A stretch of DNA of 64,000 nt, from assembly GCF_022179285.1 (NCBI RefSeq), contig NZ_BPQO01000011.1, positions 1-64,000 of the forward strand, read 5' to 3'. The DNA is from Methylobacterium hispanicum (GTDB lineage: Bacteria > Pseudomonadota > Alphaproteobacteria > Rhizobiales > Beijerinckiaceae). This document shows, piece by piece, positions 25,603-34,886 of this stretch; the first letter of the stretch is position 1, and every line of letters starts with the position of its first letter. The position numbers were made by a program, and so were the translations under genes. The notes beneath the pieces were generated by a model, which worked only from the letters and a program-made list of their open reading frames with translations, ran no database searches and had not been told where the DNA came from.

Positions 25603-27165
25603 TCAGGCAGCCTCGCCGACCGCGGCCGGCTCACCCGCCGCGGCCTCGGCCTGGGCGGACGCCTCCTTCGCGGCAGCCGTCTTGGCCTTCCCGGCCGCCT
25701 CGCGCTCCCGACGCCGGGTTGCGATCTCGGCCCGCAGCGCCGAGAGGTCCGGCAGGGCGACTGCGGCGGCCTGCTCATCGACCCAGGCGCACCACCGCTC
25801 CATCAGGGGGGCCTTCAGGTCGAGGCGGTCGTCCTCGGTGTAGTGCCCCTCCAGGACATCGTCCGAACGAATGCCCTCGGCGTGGTCGACGACCATCTTC
25901 ACATCGGACCGAGCGATACGGAACTTGCGCTGGCACGTGTTCGTCAGGCAGCGCCGCAGGTCGTGCGGGCTCGCGCGGAGCCCGAGGTCCAGCATGCGAT
26001 GGTTGATGGCTGCCGGGGAGAGGTGGCCGTCCGCCGCGGCGCCGGCCTTCTTGGCGCGGATCTGGGGGAACAGGTAAGGGCTGCCGGCGGCGAGGGCCCG
26101 CTCCATCTGGCCCTGGACAAGCTCCCACAGCGCCGGCGGTAGAGGCACGCAGTGCCGGTGCTTGTCCTGGCGCCGACTGGCGGTCTTGCGGTGGATCGGC
26201 CCCATCGACCAGACGCCCCAGCCTGGCTTCTCCGCCCAGGGCACGAAGTCCTCGACGAGGGCCGTCGCAATCGGGCGTCGGCGCTGCCCGGTCGAGACTA
26301 GCAGTTCCGCCGCGACGCCCATAGACCGCTCGATGGCGCCCGCCCGGGACACGGCCACCAGGTAGCCCGCCTCTCGCGGGGTGGCGATGTAGGTCCCCGG
26401 GACCTTGCCGTTGGCGCGTGGCTTCACGCCGGCCGAGCGCTCGGGCGCCTTCAGGCCCGCCATGTTCTGTGCCACGCCGCTCCTGTGCTGAACGGAGTCC
26501 CGCGACAGGTACGCCCACATGGGGCGTAGGACGGAGGCGAGGTGCTCGGCTTGGCGCTCCCGGCCGCTCGCGTGGACCTCGGCGACGATGACGGAGAGCT
26601 GCTGCCGGGTGATCCGGCAGACCCTCCAGGCTTCCGCCAGCGGGGCGAGCTCCTTCATGTTGAGCACGGTCCGGTAGTCGACCCAGGTGTCGTGGCGCCG
26701 GGTCCTCTTAACCTCGGCGAGGTAGGCCTCGCGGGCCTGCTCCCACGTCCAGAACGGCGCGTCCTTGAAGTCGGCGCCGATCTCGGCGACCAGCGCGGCC
26801 GGCTTCGACGGCTTGCCCGGCGGCGGCGGCGGGGCGACGAGGCCGAGCTCGGCGAACTGCCGGTGCAGCCATTCGTCCCCGTCGAACACCGCGACCTTGT
26901 TCGCGAGGTCCCGGCGTGCGGCGGCCGCGATGGCCTGGGCCTGGATGAGGGTGAGGGCCGCCGGCGTCCCGAGCTTGATCCGCCGGCTCTCGCCGCCCCT
27001 CTCCATCCGGAAGGTCCACGAGGCGCCCCGCGGCTTGAGGCGGAGGATGAGGCCGAGGCAGCCGTCGTCGGCGACGTCGCGCGGGGTCATCCCCTTCACG
27101 CACTCGGCGACGAGGACATCGACCTTCTTCTGGGTGAGTTTGACGGCCACTCGGGAACGCTCCAT
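25603..27165 (-). CDS. int: tyrosine-type site-specific recombinase (integrase)
   Basis: 520 aa from ATG 27165 (the frame opens at 27237). An N-terminal arm-binding region (DUF4102-like, with LGTPAALTLIQAQAIAAAAR) and a core-binding domain (about 150-260) precede the catalytic domain. Catalytic residues are visible in STGQRRRPIA (Arg I), SPHDLRRCL (His-x-x-Arg), VVDHAEG (His III) and EGHYTEDD (nucleophile Tyr). The C-terminus is alanine-rich. It lies 150 bp from the tRNA-Met 3' fragment, the likely attachment site, and so probably moved this region. No excisionase is recognised. Confidence 0.85.
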   Translation of the reverse strand: MERSRVAVKLTQKKVDVLVAECVKGMTPRDVADDGCLGLILRLKPRGASWTFRMERGGESRRIKLGTPAALTLIQAQAIAAAARRDLANKVAVFDGDEWLHRQFAELGLVAPPPPPGKPSKPAALVAEIGADFKDAPFWTWEQAREAYLAEVKRTRRHDTWVDYRTVLNMKELAPLAEAWRVCRITRQQLSVIVAEVHASGRERQAEHLASVLRPMWAYLSRDSVQHRSGVAQNMAGLKAPERSAGVKPRANGKVPGTYIATPREAGYLVAVSRAGAIERSMGVAAELLVSTGQRRRPIATALVEDFVPWAEKPGWGVWSMGPIHRKTASRRQDKHRHCVPLPPALWELVQGQMERALAAGSPYLFPQIRAKKAGAAADGHLSPAAINHRMLDLGLRASPHDLRRCLTNTCQRKFRIARSDVKMVVDHAEGIRSDDVLEGHYTEDDRLDLKAPLMERWCAWVDEQAAAVALPDLSALRAEIATRRREREAAGKAKTAAAKEASAQAEAAAGEPAAVGEAA

Positions 27166-27314
27166 GAACCGGGGCGGAACTGGGGCGGCGACCCTGGGCG
27201 GGGCGGCTCCGAGTGTGCAAGGCCGAATGGCGTCCATCGTTAACAGGTCTCAGAGGGGAAACGGCTATTCCCGGCGCATCCGACGGACTGAAACTGGGGC
27301 GGCAGGGCCTTGAT

Positions 27315-27366
27315 CACAGGAATCATAATCCTTGTGTCGGGGGTTCAAATCCCTCCCTCGCTACCA
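27315..27366 (+). other. tRNA-Met (CAT) 3' fragment, putative attachment site (attR)
   Basis: The sequence carries an anticodon arm with loop ATCATAA (anticodon CAT), a variable loop, a T arm with GGGTTCAAATCCC and a 3' acceptor strand CCTCGCT-A-CCA. The matching 5' acceptor strand AGCGAGG and the D arm are missing; upstream is unrelated sequence. This is the usual scar left when an element integrates into the 3' half of a tRNA gene. The whole tRNA should lie at the far, left end of the element, outside the window. Confidence 0.75.
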
Positions 27367-27389
27367 ACGAATTCGATGACATAGCATCA

Positions 27390-27418
27390 GGCCTTGGCGG
27401 AAACGCCGGGGCCTTTTC
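27390..27418 (+). terminator. rho-independent terminator after the tRNA fragment
   Basis: Ten-bp stem GGCCTTGGCG / CGCCGGGGCC with two G-U pairs, GAAA loop, then TTTT. It is probably the original terminator of the tRNA gene, which marks the right-hand flank as native chromosome. Confidence 0.7.
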
Positions 27419-27616
27419 GGTTCTTGGACATGTCTCGAACCTGGGCTTCCCGGAGCCCGCCCATGCCGCAGGCCAGGGAAGGACGGACGCCTTCGCCCCG
27501 GGGAGGCGACTCCGCCGCACGCCGGCGGCCCTGCGCGGAAGCGGCATGGCCCGCGGTTGCCCCCGGTGCCCCGGACGCGGTAGCTCAGCGGACGCGCGAT
27601 CGAGGAAGGAAATTCC

Positions 27617-28000
27617 ATGTTCAGCCATATGGTGGTCGGCAGCAACGACCTCGCCAGGTCGAAGACGTTCTACGACGCGCTGTTCGGCGCGATGGGCGGT
27701 GAACCCGGCCGGACGGACGCCCTGGGACGCCTGGTCTACGCCCACCGCGGCAGCCGCTTCGTCGTCACCAAGCCGATCGACGGAGACCCCGCGACCGCCG
27801 CCAACGGGGGCACGATCGGGTTCGCGATGGAGGGCCCGGACGAAGCCGAGGCCTGGCACGCGGCGGGCGTCGCCCACGGGGGGACATCCGTCGAGAACCC
27901 GCCGGGCGAGCGTCAGACGCCGATGGGCCGGATCTATCTCGCCTACCTGCGCGACCCGGACGGCAACAAGCTCTGCGCCCGCTACAAGATCGCGGACTGA
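27617..28000 (+). CDS. VOC family (glyoxalase-like) protein
   Basis: 127 aa, the usual length for a single-module vicinal-oxygen-chelate protein. Begins MFSHMVVGSNDLARSKTFYD, typical beta-alpha start with a metal-binding His4, and ends with the DPDGNKLCARY pattern. Members include glyoxalases, dioxygenases and resistance proteins, so the substrate is open. GGAAGG-type site precedes the ATG. It is the first gene on the native side of the element junction. Confidence 0.85.
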   Translation: MFSHMVVGSNDLARSKTFYDALFGAMGGEPGRTDALGRLVYAHRGSRFVVTKPIDGDPATAANGGTIGFAMEGPDEAEAWHAAGVAHGGTSVENPPGERQTPMGRIYLAYLRDPDGNKLCARYKIAD

Positions 28001-28158
28001 GGCCGGGCCCCGGGCCGGCCGACAGCAGGCGGAGGCGGACGGGCCCTTCGGCGTCACGCCGCAGGCCGCCGGAGAGCGGCGGCGGCGGGACGATCCGGGT
28101 CTCTCCCGACCCGAAGCGGTGGCCCTTCTCCGCTTCGGCGTTCCGCCACGGCGTCGGA

Positions 28159-29163
28159 CTACGTCCCCCGCTGCAGGAAGAATGCGACGGCGTCGTTCAC
28201 CGCGTCCGGCAGAACGGTCATGTGCGTCCGCCGGGGAATCAGCCGGAACTCGCTCGTCACGCCGGGGATCCGGCCGAGCCGCTCCGCCATCGCGCGTGCC
28301 AGCGCGATCATCTGTGCGGAGGTGAGGCGCTCCAGGCGGGCCGCGCGGTCGGGAGCGCGGTCCTGGAAAGGTGCCAAGGCCTCCTCGTAGACCCCGGCGG
28401 AGAGGTGCACGCGCGCGCGGACGGGCGGTCCCTGTTCGAGACGCGCGAGGCTCTTCAGGACGACCCGATCCTCCCAGTGGATGGACGGACTCGCGGCGAT
28501 CCAGTGGGAGAAGGCGTCCGGCCGATGCGCGAGGGCGTAGAGGACGAACAGGCCGCCGAAGGAATGTCCGAACAGCGCCTGCCGCGCTGGATCGACCCGG
28601 CATCGCTGCGCGACCGCGGACCGGAGCGTCGTCGTGACGAAGTGAAGGAAGGCGTCGGCGCCCCCCGTCCGCATCGTCGCCCCCCCGGGCCTGTGGCCCG
28701 GGTAGGACCGGCCGGGAGGCGGCGTGTAGTCCCATGAGCGGCGCGCGGCGTCATGGGCCTCGTCGCCCGGGTAGCCGATACCCACGACGGCGAAGCGGGA
28801 CGCGATTCCCGTGGCGTCCGGGTACGGGGCCTGCACCCGCTCGATGTCGATGGCGGTGCCCGTCACCGCGTTGCCGTCGAGGAGGTAGAGGACGGGCCAC
28901 CCGTCCACCGGCGCCGCCCCGGGCGGGATGTAGAGGGTGATCCGCCAGGGCGCACGGTCCGCGTCGCCCCCCAGGTCGAAGCTGACCGCGCCGGCGAGCC
29001 GTGCCGGCTCGTCCGGACCGGCGGCGCGGACGGCATATCCACCCAGCGTCATCCAGGCGGTCGCCAGGAGGCCCGCGGCGGCGCGCCGTGAAACGGGGGC
29101 GCTCACCGGGCCCGGTCCACCCGGGCCGCGCCCGTCATCCGCCGGCGGCCGGTCCCCGGCCAT
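28159..29163 (-). CDS. exported alpha/beta hydrolase, siderophore-esterase-like
   Basis: 334 aa from ATG 29163. The N-terminus holds a twin-arginine-like signal (SRRAAAGLLATAWM) ending near AVRAAG. The catalytic domain has the nucleophile elbow GHSFGGLFVLYAL and a late histidine in RRTHMTVLPD. The arrangement matches the esterase D/IroE/Fes-like group that opens ferric siderophores in the periplasm. The gene starts beside the stop of the TonB-dependent siderophore receptor (an ATG at 29184 would overlap it by seven bases), which supports that role. Substrate siderophore unknown. Confidence 0.8.
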   Translation of the reverse strand: MAGDRPPADDGRGPGGPGPVSAPVSRRAAAGLLATAWMTLGGYAVRAAGPDEPARLAGAVSFDLGGDADRAPWRITLYIPPGAAPVDGWPVLYLLDGNAVTGTAIDIERVQAPYPDATGIASRFAVVGIGYPGDEAHDAARRSWDYTPPPGRSYPGHRPGGATMRTGGADAFLHFVTTTLRSAVAQRCRVDPARQALFGHSFGGLFVLYALAHRPDAFSHWIAASPSIHWEDRVVLKSLARLEQGPPVRARVHLSAGVYEEALAPFQDRAPDRAARLERLTSAQMIALARAMAERLGRIPGVTSEFRLIPRRTHMTVLPDAVNDAVAFFLQRGT

Positions 29164-29177
29164 GACGCCCGTCACGA

Positions 29178-31370
29178 TCACCACCGGTAGATCAGGCTGC
29201 CGATGACCGTGGCGGGGGCGCCCCGATAGCAGAAGCCGGCCTGACAGGTGAAGTAGTCGCGGTCGAAGATGTTGTTCGCGTTCACCTGAGCGCGGAAGCC
29301 CTTGTAGGCCGGGTCGATGGCGGCGAAATCGTAGGCGATCAACGCGTCGAACAGCGTCACCGTCGGGTTCCGGACCGTGTTCTCGTCGTTGGCGAAGCTG
29401 TTGGCGTTGAAGCGGATGCCGCCACCGAGCGTCAGTCCGCGCAGGGCCGAGCTCGACGGGAACAGGTAGCTCAGGAAGCCGGTGAACGTGTCCCCCGGGA
29501 TGCCCGAGAGGGCGTTGCCGTCGAGGGACTGGCCCGCGAACGAGGTCTGACTGAGATAGCGCAGGTTGAGATGCGTGTAGGCCAGGGTGAGGTTGGTGCC
29601 CGGCGCGAGATTGGCGATGGCCTCCATCTCGAAGCCGCGGGACTCGACGGCGCCGGTCGCCACCTGGAAGGCGACGTTGTTCGGATCCGTGCGCAGGACG
29701 CTGCTCTGGACGATGTCGAAGCCGGCGAACCCCGCCTGGATGTTCGTGCCGGGGATCAGGTATTTGACGCCGGCCTCGATCTGGTCCCCCGTCGCCGGCC
29801 GGAAGGCGCGTCCGGCGGCATCCACGCCCGGCTGCGGCGCGAAGGTGGTGGCGTAGCTGGCATAGGGGACGAGCCCGGGGGCCAGGAGATAGTTGAGGCC
29901 GACGCGGCCCGTGAAGGCCTGGTCGTTCTGCTGGGTCGCGGCAGCGGGGGCCGCGGTCGTGGTCTGGGACACCCAGTCGTAGCGCCCGGTCAGGGTCAGC
30001 ACGAAGCGGTCGAACCGGGCCTGCTCCTGCAGGTACAGGCCGACCTGATCCTGGCTCTGCGCGGTGCGCGGACCCAGCAGCGGCGCGAGGATCGGCTGCT
30101 GGCCGTAATTGCGCGTGACGAGGTTGAGATCGGGGGCCGCACCGAAGCCGAAGCGATAGTTGAAGTCGGAATGCGCGTAGTCGAGCCCCGCCACCAGCGT
30201 GTGCGCGACCGGCCCGGTGGTGACGTGCGCCTCGATCTGGTTGTCGAGGGTGATCTGGCTGAGGAACTGCCGCGAGTATCCGGTCGACCGGCTGGCGCTC
30301 GTGCCGTCGGGGCTGAGGGCGCCGATCGACGCGTAGCGATAGTCGTTGCTGATGTCGTAGAAGCGGAAGTTCTGCCGGAAGACCAGATCCGCGTCGAAGC
30401 GGTGCTCGAACGCGTAGCCGACGCGCCCCTGCTGCTGCCGGAAGTCGTTGAAGGCCGGATCGCCCGAGTAGATCCGCGTCGGGCGCAGGTTCTGGTTGAA
30501 GAACGTCGTGCTGCCCGGAAGCTTGGTCTCCTGATACTCGCTCAGGAAGGTGAAGGTGGTGTCGGCGGACGGCTTCCAGGTGAAGGACGGCGCGATGTAG
30601 CTCCGGTCGTCCGAGCCCCCGGGAATGAAGGTGTCCGATTGGCGCTGGATTCCGGTGAGGCGGTACGCGAGGGTGCCGCCCGTGCCCTCGACCGGGCCGC
30701 CGATGTCGAAATTGCCCTGGTAGCGGTCGAAGTTGCCGACCTGCAGCTGCACCTCGCCGAAGGGGGTGAAGACCGGCCGCTTCGTGGTGACGTCGAGGAT
30801 GCCGCCGGGCGAGCCGAGGCCGTAGAGGCCGGAGGCCGGCCCGCGCAGGATCGTGGCCGCCTCGATGCCGTAGGGCTCGATGCGCGGCACCGTCAGGCCG
30901 GCCGCGACCTGGCGCAGGCCGTCCCGGAAGATGCCGTCATAGGTCAGGCTGAAGCCGCGCACGTAGAACGAGTCGAAGCGCGGGTCGAAGCCGAAGACGT
31001 TCGACGATACGCCGGCCACGTAACCGATGGCCTCGTTGAGCGTCTGCACGTTGCGATCGTTGAGCGCCTCGCGGGTGAGCACCGTGACCGATTGCGGGGT
31101 CTCGAGCAGCGGCGTGTTGGTCTTGGTCGCGGTGGGGCTGATCCGGGCGGTGTAGCCGGCGACTCCGGACGGGCCGCCGCCGCCGCCGCTGGTCGCCGCC
31201 GTCCCGCCGTCACCCCCGCTGAGATTGGCCCCGCTCCCGATCCGGGGGCCAGGAACCGCGCCCTCGACGGAGAGTTGGTCGAGCTGCACGCTCGCCTGCT
31301 GTGCCGCCGCAGGCCCGGTGAGGGCTGTCGTGGCGAGGAGCAGAGCGAGGAACGAGGTGCGATGAGGCAT
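29178..31370 (-). CDS. TonB-dependent siderophore receptor
   Basis: 730 aa from ATG 31370, which gives a clean signal peptide (MPHRTSFLALLLATTALTGPAAAQQ). A plug domain follows (LLETPQSVTVLTREALNDRN, then GVSSNVFGFDPRFDSFYVRGF), then a 22-strand beta-barrel ending in the aromatic residue of YRW. The PQSVTV and GLYGLGSPGG motifs are typical of the ferric siderophore group (TIGR01783 type). No FecA-type N-terminal signalling domain or sigma factor is present. It forms an operon with the periplasmic esterase. Control by iron is likely but only a partial Irr-like site is seen upstream. Confidence 0.9.
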   Translation of the reverse strand: MPHRTSFLALLLATTALTGPAAAQQASVQLDQLSVEGAVPGPRIGSGANLSGGDGGTAATSGGGGGPSGVAGYTARISPTATKTNTPLLETPQSVTVLTREALNDRNVQTLNEAIGYVAGVSSNVFGFDPRFDSFYVRGFSLTYDGIFRDGLRQVAAGLTVPRIEPYGIEAATILRGPASGLYGLGSPGGILDVTTKRPVFTPFGEVQLQVGNFDRYQGNFDIGGPVEGTGGTLAYRLTGIQRQSDTFIPGGSDDRSYIAPSFTWKPSADTTFTFLSEYQETKLPGSTTFFNQNLRPTRIYSGDPAFNDFRQQQGRVGYAFEHRFDADLVFRQNFRFYDISNDYRYASIGALSPDGTSASRSTGYSRQFLSQITLDNQIEAHVTTGPVAHTLVAGLDYAHSDFNYRFGFGAAPDLNLVTRNYGQQPILAPLLGPRTAQSQDQVGLYLQEQARFDRFVLTLTGRYDWVSQTTTAAPAAATQQNDQAFTGRVGLNYLLAPGLVPYASYATTFAPQPGVDAAGRAFRPATGDQIEAGVKYLIPGTNIQAGFAGFDIVQSSVLRTDPNNVAFQVATGAVESRGFEMEAIANLAPGTNLTLAYTHLNLRYLSQTSFAGQSLDGNALSGIPGDTFTGFLSYLFPSSSALRGLTLGGGIRFNANSFANDENTVRNPTVTLFDALIAYDFAAIDPAYKGFRAQVNANNIFDRDYFTCQAGFCYRGAPATVIGSLIYRW

Positions 31371-31926
31371 AGGGCACGCTGATAGGCGCCCCGAGCGGCG
31401 CAGCAGCGATTTCATTGCCGCTCACGAGCTATAAGGCAAGTCGAAATCGTGATGTGAAAGACACACTTAGAGCACCTAAAAACTGAAGCCGTTCTAAACT
31501 ACTCGAATAATCGATCGAAATGCTTGGTGTTACGTAGCGTCACGAGCCAGAAACCAGATGATCGTGCTCATGATCTTGGCAGGGATGCTTTCAAGCAGTG
31601 CAGCGACTGGCTGCCACGCCGCAATGCAGCAGGGCTCGCGCCGCCCGGACCGCCTGGGTCGGGCGGCGGTCAGACGGTCGCCTCGGAGCGCCACGCGCAG
31701 CGAAGCAGGCTCGGGCGCCGCGGCACCGAGGCTCAAGCTGCGGGCTTCGACGGGGTAACGCCCTCCACGTCGCCAACCTGGACGCTCGAGGGCGGCGTTT
31801 TCCGGGATCGGCTGGGCCGCCCCGTCGCATAGCGGGTGGCGTGGTGTTGCTGCGGGCGCCGCCGGACGGCGAATCCCCGCCCGAGCCATGACGGCTCCGG
31901 GCTGCGGCGGCCTTCCGGCGACGCGG
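31371..31926. other. intergenic region without supported gene
   Basis: 556 bp upstream of the siderophore receptor and downstream of the convergent-side patatin gene. Frames are present on both strands but have no ribosome site or family resemblance. The AT-richer part (31430-31520) probably contains the receptor promoter. The half site TTCTAAA at 31492-31498 recalls the Irr box TTTAGAA-N-TTCTAAA, but its mate is poor. Confidence 0.45.
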
Positions 31927-33690
31927 TCAATCGCCCGGATCGGCCCAGGCGGCGAGGCCGCCGGACGCCAGGGCGTCGCGGGCGCAGTCGGCCCCGAGGA
32001 CGGCGATCTCTTCGAAACTGGACCAGGCGCGGAGATCGATGCCGGCGAGGGCCGGCTTCAGCACCACGCTCGCCTGGCTGACCGCCATCATACTCTGGGC
32101 GTCGCTGGAGACGGTGGCGGCCCGGAGGAGCAGGGGGGCGATCGCCGGCATCGCATCGGGTGCGCCGAGCCAGCGCCGCAGGGTGCGGCCGCGCCAGGAC
32201 CGCGTCGGCATGGCCTGGAAGGCGAGGTCGCTCCCGACATCCACCGCCAGGACCCGGCCGCGCTTCAGCCGGGCCATCACGTCGGCGGGGAGGTTGTTCA
32301 TCATTCCGCCGTCGACGAGGACGCCCTCGGGCGTGCAGACCGGCGGCAGAAGCCCCGGGATCGCGATGCTGGCGCGCAGGGCCTCCGCGACGCGGCCCGC
32401 GCGGTGGATCATGGCGCTGCCCGTCGTCAGGTTCGACGAGACGCAGAAGAACGGCAGCCACAGGTTCTCGATCGTCGCGGTCCCGAAGCGTTCGGCGAGC
32501 CCGGCATCGACCTTCGCGCCCCGGGTCAGGGCGAGGTAGGGCAGGGTGTAGTCGTTCAGCGGATTCCGACCGACGAAGGACTCGATCGTGCGCGCCCGGA
32601 TTTCCGCCACGTCCCATCCCATGGCGACGCTCGCGGCGATGATCGCCCCCATGCTGGTGCCGCCGACTAGGTCGATCGCCAGGCCCGCCTCCGCGAGCAC
32701 CTCGAGAACGCCCAGATGCGCCAGGCCACGGGCTCCGCCCCCGCCCAGGACCAGCCCGCGCGCGCAACCGCTGACGAGCCGGGCCAAGCGGGCCATATCG
32801 GGGGCGCGCCCCGGGCGGACATGGATCGCCAGGGCGGCGGGACGCACGGCCGGAAGGGCGGCGGTGTCCGGATGGAGCGGCCTCGGCAGGTGCGCATCCG
32901 CGCCCTGGCAGATGACGAGATCCGTTTCCACCCAGTCCGAGCGGAGGCGCCCCCCATAGGCGCGCGCCGCCGGGCGCGGCGGCGCACCGGGATCGGCCAG
33001 CAGCAGAACGTGATCGGCGTGACGCAGGCAGAGCTGGCACCAGGGGCAGTCGATCTCGTGGGCGACGAAGATCGTGCGGGCATGCGCGGCCTCGAAGGCA
33101 TGGAACCAGGCCTCGTCCGCCCCGGCCGGCCAGTCCGCGAGGCATCCGGTCCGGCCGGGCAGGACGGCATCGAGCGCTTCGGCGAGGCGAAGGCCGAAGC
33201 CGGTGGTGTCAGGGCCGTCCGTCACCGCCAGCACCGCGAAGCTGCGGGGCCGGTCGTCCAGGGGCTTGCCCTCGTAGACGGCGCGGAGGCGCTCGGCGAC
33301 GAGGCGGCTGAAATAGAGGAGCGTCGCCGGGTGCTGCGCGATGATCCGCTCGAAGGCAGGGCGCGCCAGGTACAGAACGTGACTGTCGCGCAGGGCCGTC
33401 GCCGTGGCGGAGCGTGGCGCCGCGGAGAGGAGGGCCATCTCGCCGAGGGTCTCGGGCGGAGCGAGGCGGGCGATCCGCTTCGGGCGGCCGGTCTGGGGAT
33501 CGCGCTTCGAGATCCCGATGCACCCCGAGACCAGCGTGTACAGCCCGTCGCCGGCGTCGCCCTCCGCGAAGAGCGTCGCGCCGCCGGGAACGGCGAGGGA
33601 CACCATGTGGGCCGCGACGGCGTCCGCGAGTGCGGGCTCCAACCCGGCGAGAAACGGGATGTCGCCGAAACCTACGCCGTGCCCGCTCAT
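31927..33690 (-). CDS. cNMP-binding / patatin-like phospholipase (NTE family)
   Basis: 587 aa from ATG 33690; the same frame is open much further upstream but there it is the shadow of the DUF3095 gene. A cyclic-nucleotide-binding domain occupies residues 10-130 (LAPPETLGEMALLSAAPRSA), a middle region (about 150-285) carries cysteines in CPWCQLCLRH, and the patatin domain follows with GGGGARGLAHLG, nucleophile GTSMG and DGG (VDGGMMNNLP). This is the architecture of bacterial neuropathy-target-esterase-like lysophospholipases, in which a nucleotide or membrane signal controls lipid hydrolysis. The start overlaps the stop of the DUF3095 gene (ATGA). Confidence 0.85.
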   Translation of the reverse strand: MSGHGVGFGDIPFLAGLEPALADAVAAHMVSLAVPGGATLFAEGDAGDGLYTLVSGCIGISKRDPQTGRPKRIARLAPPETLGEMALLSAAPRSATATALRDSHVLYLARPAFERIIAQHPATLLYFSRLVAERLRAVYEGKPLDDRPRSFAVLAVTDGPDTTGFGLRLAEALDAVLPGRTGCLADWPAGADEAWFHAFEAAHARTIFVAHEIDCPWCQLCLRHADHVLLLADPGAPPRPAARAYGGRLRSDWVETDLVICQGADAHLPRPLHPDTAALPAVRPAALAIHVRPGRAPDMARLARLVSGCARGLVLGGGGARGLAHLGVLEVLAEAGLAIDLVGGTSMGAIIAASVAMGWDVAEIRARTIESFVGRNPLNDYTLPYLALTRGAKVDAGLAERFGTATIENLWLPFFCVSSNLTTGSAMIHRAGRVAEALRASIAIPGLLPPVCTPEGVLVDGGMMNNLPADVMARLKRGRVLAVDVGSDLAFQAMPTRSWRGRTLRRWLGAPDAMPAIAPLLLRAATVSSDAQSMMAVSQASVVLKPALAGIDLRAWSSFEEIAVLGADCARDALASGGLAAWADPGD

Positions 33691-34886
33691 GCCGGATCGG
33701 CCTTCAACTGCTGGGCGGCCCTGGCGTAGCCTCCATCGGCGCCGTCGACGAAATGGACGTGGCCGGCACGCATCACCGAGGGGCTGATGCAGGTCACCAC
33801 GGCCGAATCCTGACGGGTCAGGCCGAAGCGCAGGAGCCCCGCGGTCCGGGCCGCGGCGAGCTGTGCTTCGATCGCGTCGGCGGTCGCGTGGGGGCAGGCG
33901 ACGGTCAGGCGCAGACCGTCGTCGAACTTCCGGAAATCGGCATTCGCCGCGAGGTGGCGCCGATAGGTGCGCGGGGAAAACCCGCCGACGGGCAGGCCGA
34001 GCCGGAACACCGCATAGGCGAGGCAGGCCCGTCCGAACACGGCGATGCGGCGGAGCATCCGCGAGCCGGCCAGGGGCCCCGCGGCCGCGACCTCCGCCGC
34101 GAGGCCGGACCAGGGCGCGCGCATGTTCGGTCCCTGGGGCGGCAGCGGCCGTCCCGCGGCGGGGCTCGCCTCCACCACCGACAAGACCGCCTCGAGGGCG
34201 TTCCGCAGGTCGCGGCGGTCCGCCCCCGGTCTCGGAACGACGATGAGCGAGAGGACGACGCCATCCTTCGCCGCCAGGGGTTCGAAGCGGCAGGCCAGCC
34301 CGGTGAGGTCCGGCCGCGGTCCGTCCACCGTCGGCGTCAGGGCATAGGCGCCGCGCTTCATCAGCGTGTCGGCGAGGGTCAGGCCGCCGCCCATGAACAT
34401 CGCGTAATCGGCATGCGCGGACGCCGCGTAGCGGGCGACCCGCAGATCGGCCCCGGCGGCGCGCAGGGCACCGACGGGGATCAGGGCCGTGCGCAGGTCG
34501 AGCGCGAGTTCGGCGCGGACCCAGCCGGCGGTCGCGGCGAGCACGCCGGCCACCGCCGCACGGTCGGCCGGGGCCACGAGCACGCTCGCGCCGTCGCCTC
34601 CGAAGGCGTAGCCGAACGAGACGCCCTTGAGTGCGTTGCGGACCGCTGCGATCACGGCCGCACCGGCGAAATTCACCGCCCGATAGCGCCCCTGCGCGAT
34701 GGCGCCCGTCGAATCGATTACGTCGCAGAGACCGACCGCCCAGTCGTCCGGCACGCGTGCGTAGCGGCTCTCGTCGAGAACGTCGGCGAAATGTCCGAGG
34801 CAGGGCAGGGAGGCGTAGGAAAACGCCGGCTCGCCCGCTCCTGTGTCGTGACCACGCTCGTCCTGACCACCCTCGTCCTGGCGCAT
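33687..34886 (-). CDS. DUF3095 family protein (adenylate-cyclase-like)
   Basis: 399 aa. The N-terminal part (WAVGLCDVIDSTGAIAQGRY, then GVSFGYAFGGDGASVLVA) has the D-x-x-x-S-T and GGDG patterns expected of a nucleotidyl-cyclase fold with metal-binding aspartates, which fits my memory of DUF3095. The translation overlap with the downstream cNMP-binding lipase is striking: a cyclase-like protein next to a cyclic-nucleotide-binding effector. That pair suggests a signalling circuit, but cyclase activity is not proven for this family. Confidence 0.75.
   Translation of the reverse strand: MRQDEGGQDERGHDTGAGEPAFSYASLPCLGHFADVLDESRYARVPDDWAVGLCDVIDSTGAIAQGRYRAVNFAGAAVIAAVRNALKGVSFGYAFGGDGASVLVAPADRAAVAGVLAATAGWVRAELALDLRTALIPVGALRAAGADLRVARYAASAHADYAMFMGGGLTLADTLMKRGAYALTPTVDGPRPDLTGLACRFEPLAAKDGVVLSLIVVPRPGADRRDLRNALEAVLSVVEASPAAGRPLPPQGPNMRAPWSGLAAEVAAAGPLAGSRMLRRIAVFGRACLAYAVFRLGLPVGGFSPRTYRRHLAANADFRKFDDGLRLTVACPHATADAIEAQLAAARTAGLLRFGLTRQDSAVVTCISPSVMRAGHVHFVDGADGGYARAAQQLKADPA

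Larger units (their letters stand above)
27166..27616. other. element-chromosome junction region
   Basis: 451 bp with no protein gene. It holds the putative integrase promoter, the tRNA-Met 3' fragment (27315-27366), a terminator (27390-27418) and then flanking DNA up to the VOC gene. A chance GGTAGCTCAGC near 27580 resembles a tRNA D-arm but has no tRNA around it. Confidence 0.6.

Noticed and set aside
27574-27605. Second tRNA signal GGTAGCTCAGC near 27580
   Set aside because: It resembles a D-arm but lacks anticodon arm, T arm and acceptor pairing nearby.
29571-31382. Long plus-strand frame opposite the siderophore receptor
   Set aside because: It is the antisense of a well-supported TonB-dependent receptor; high GC makes such frames long.
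31441-31500. Irr or Fur box before the siderophore receptor
   Set aside because: Only one half of an Irr-like site (TTCTAAA) is convincing; the rest does not match the consensus.
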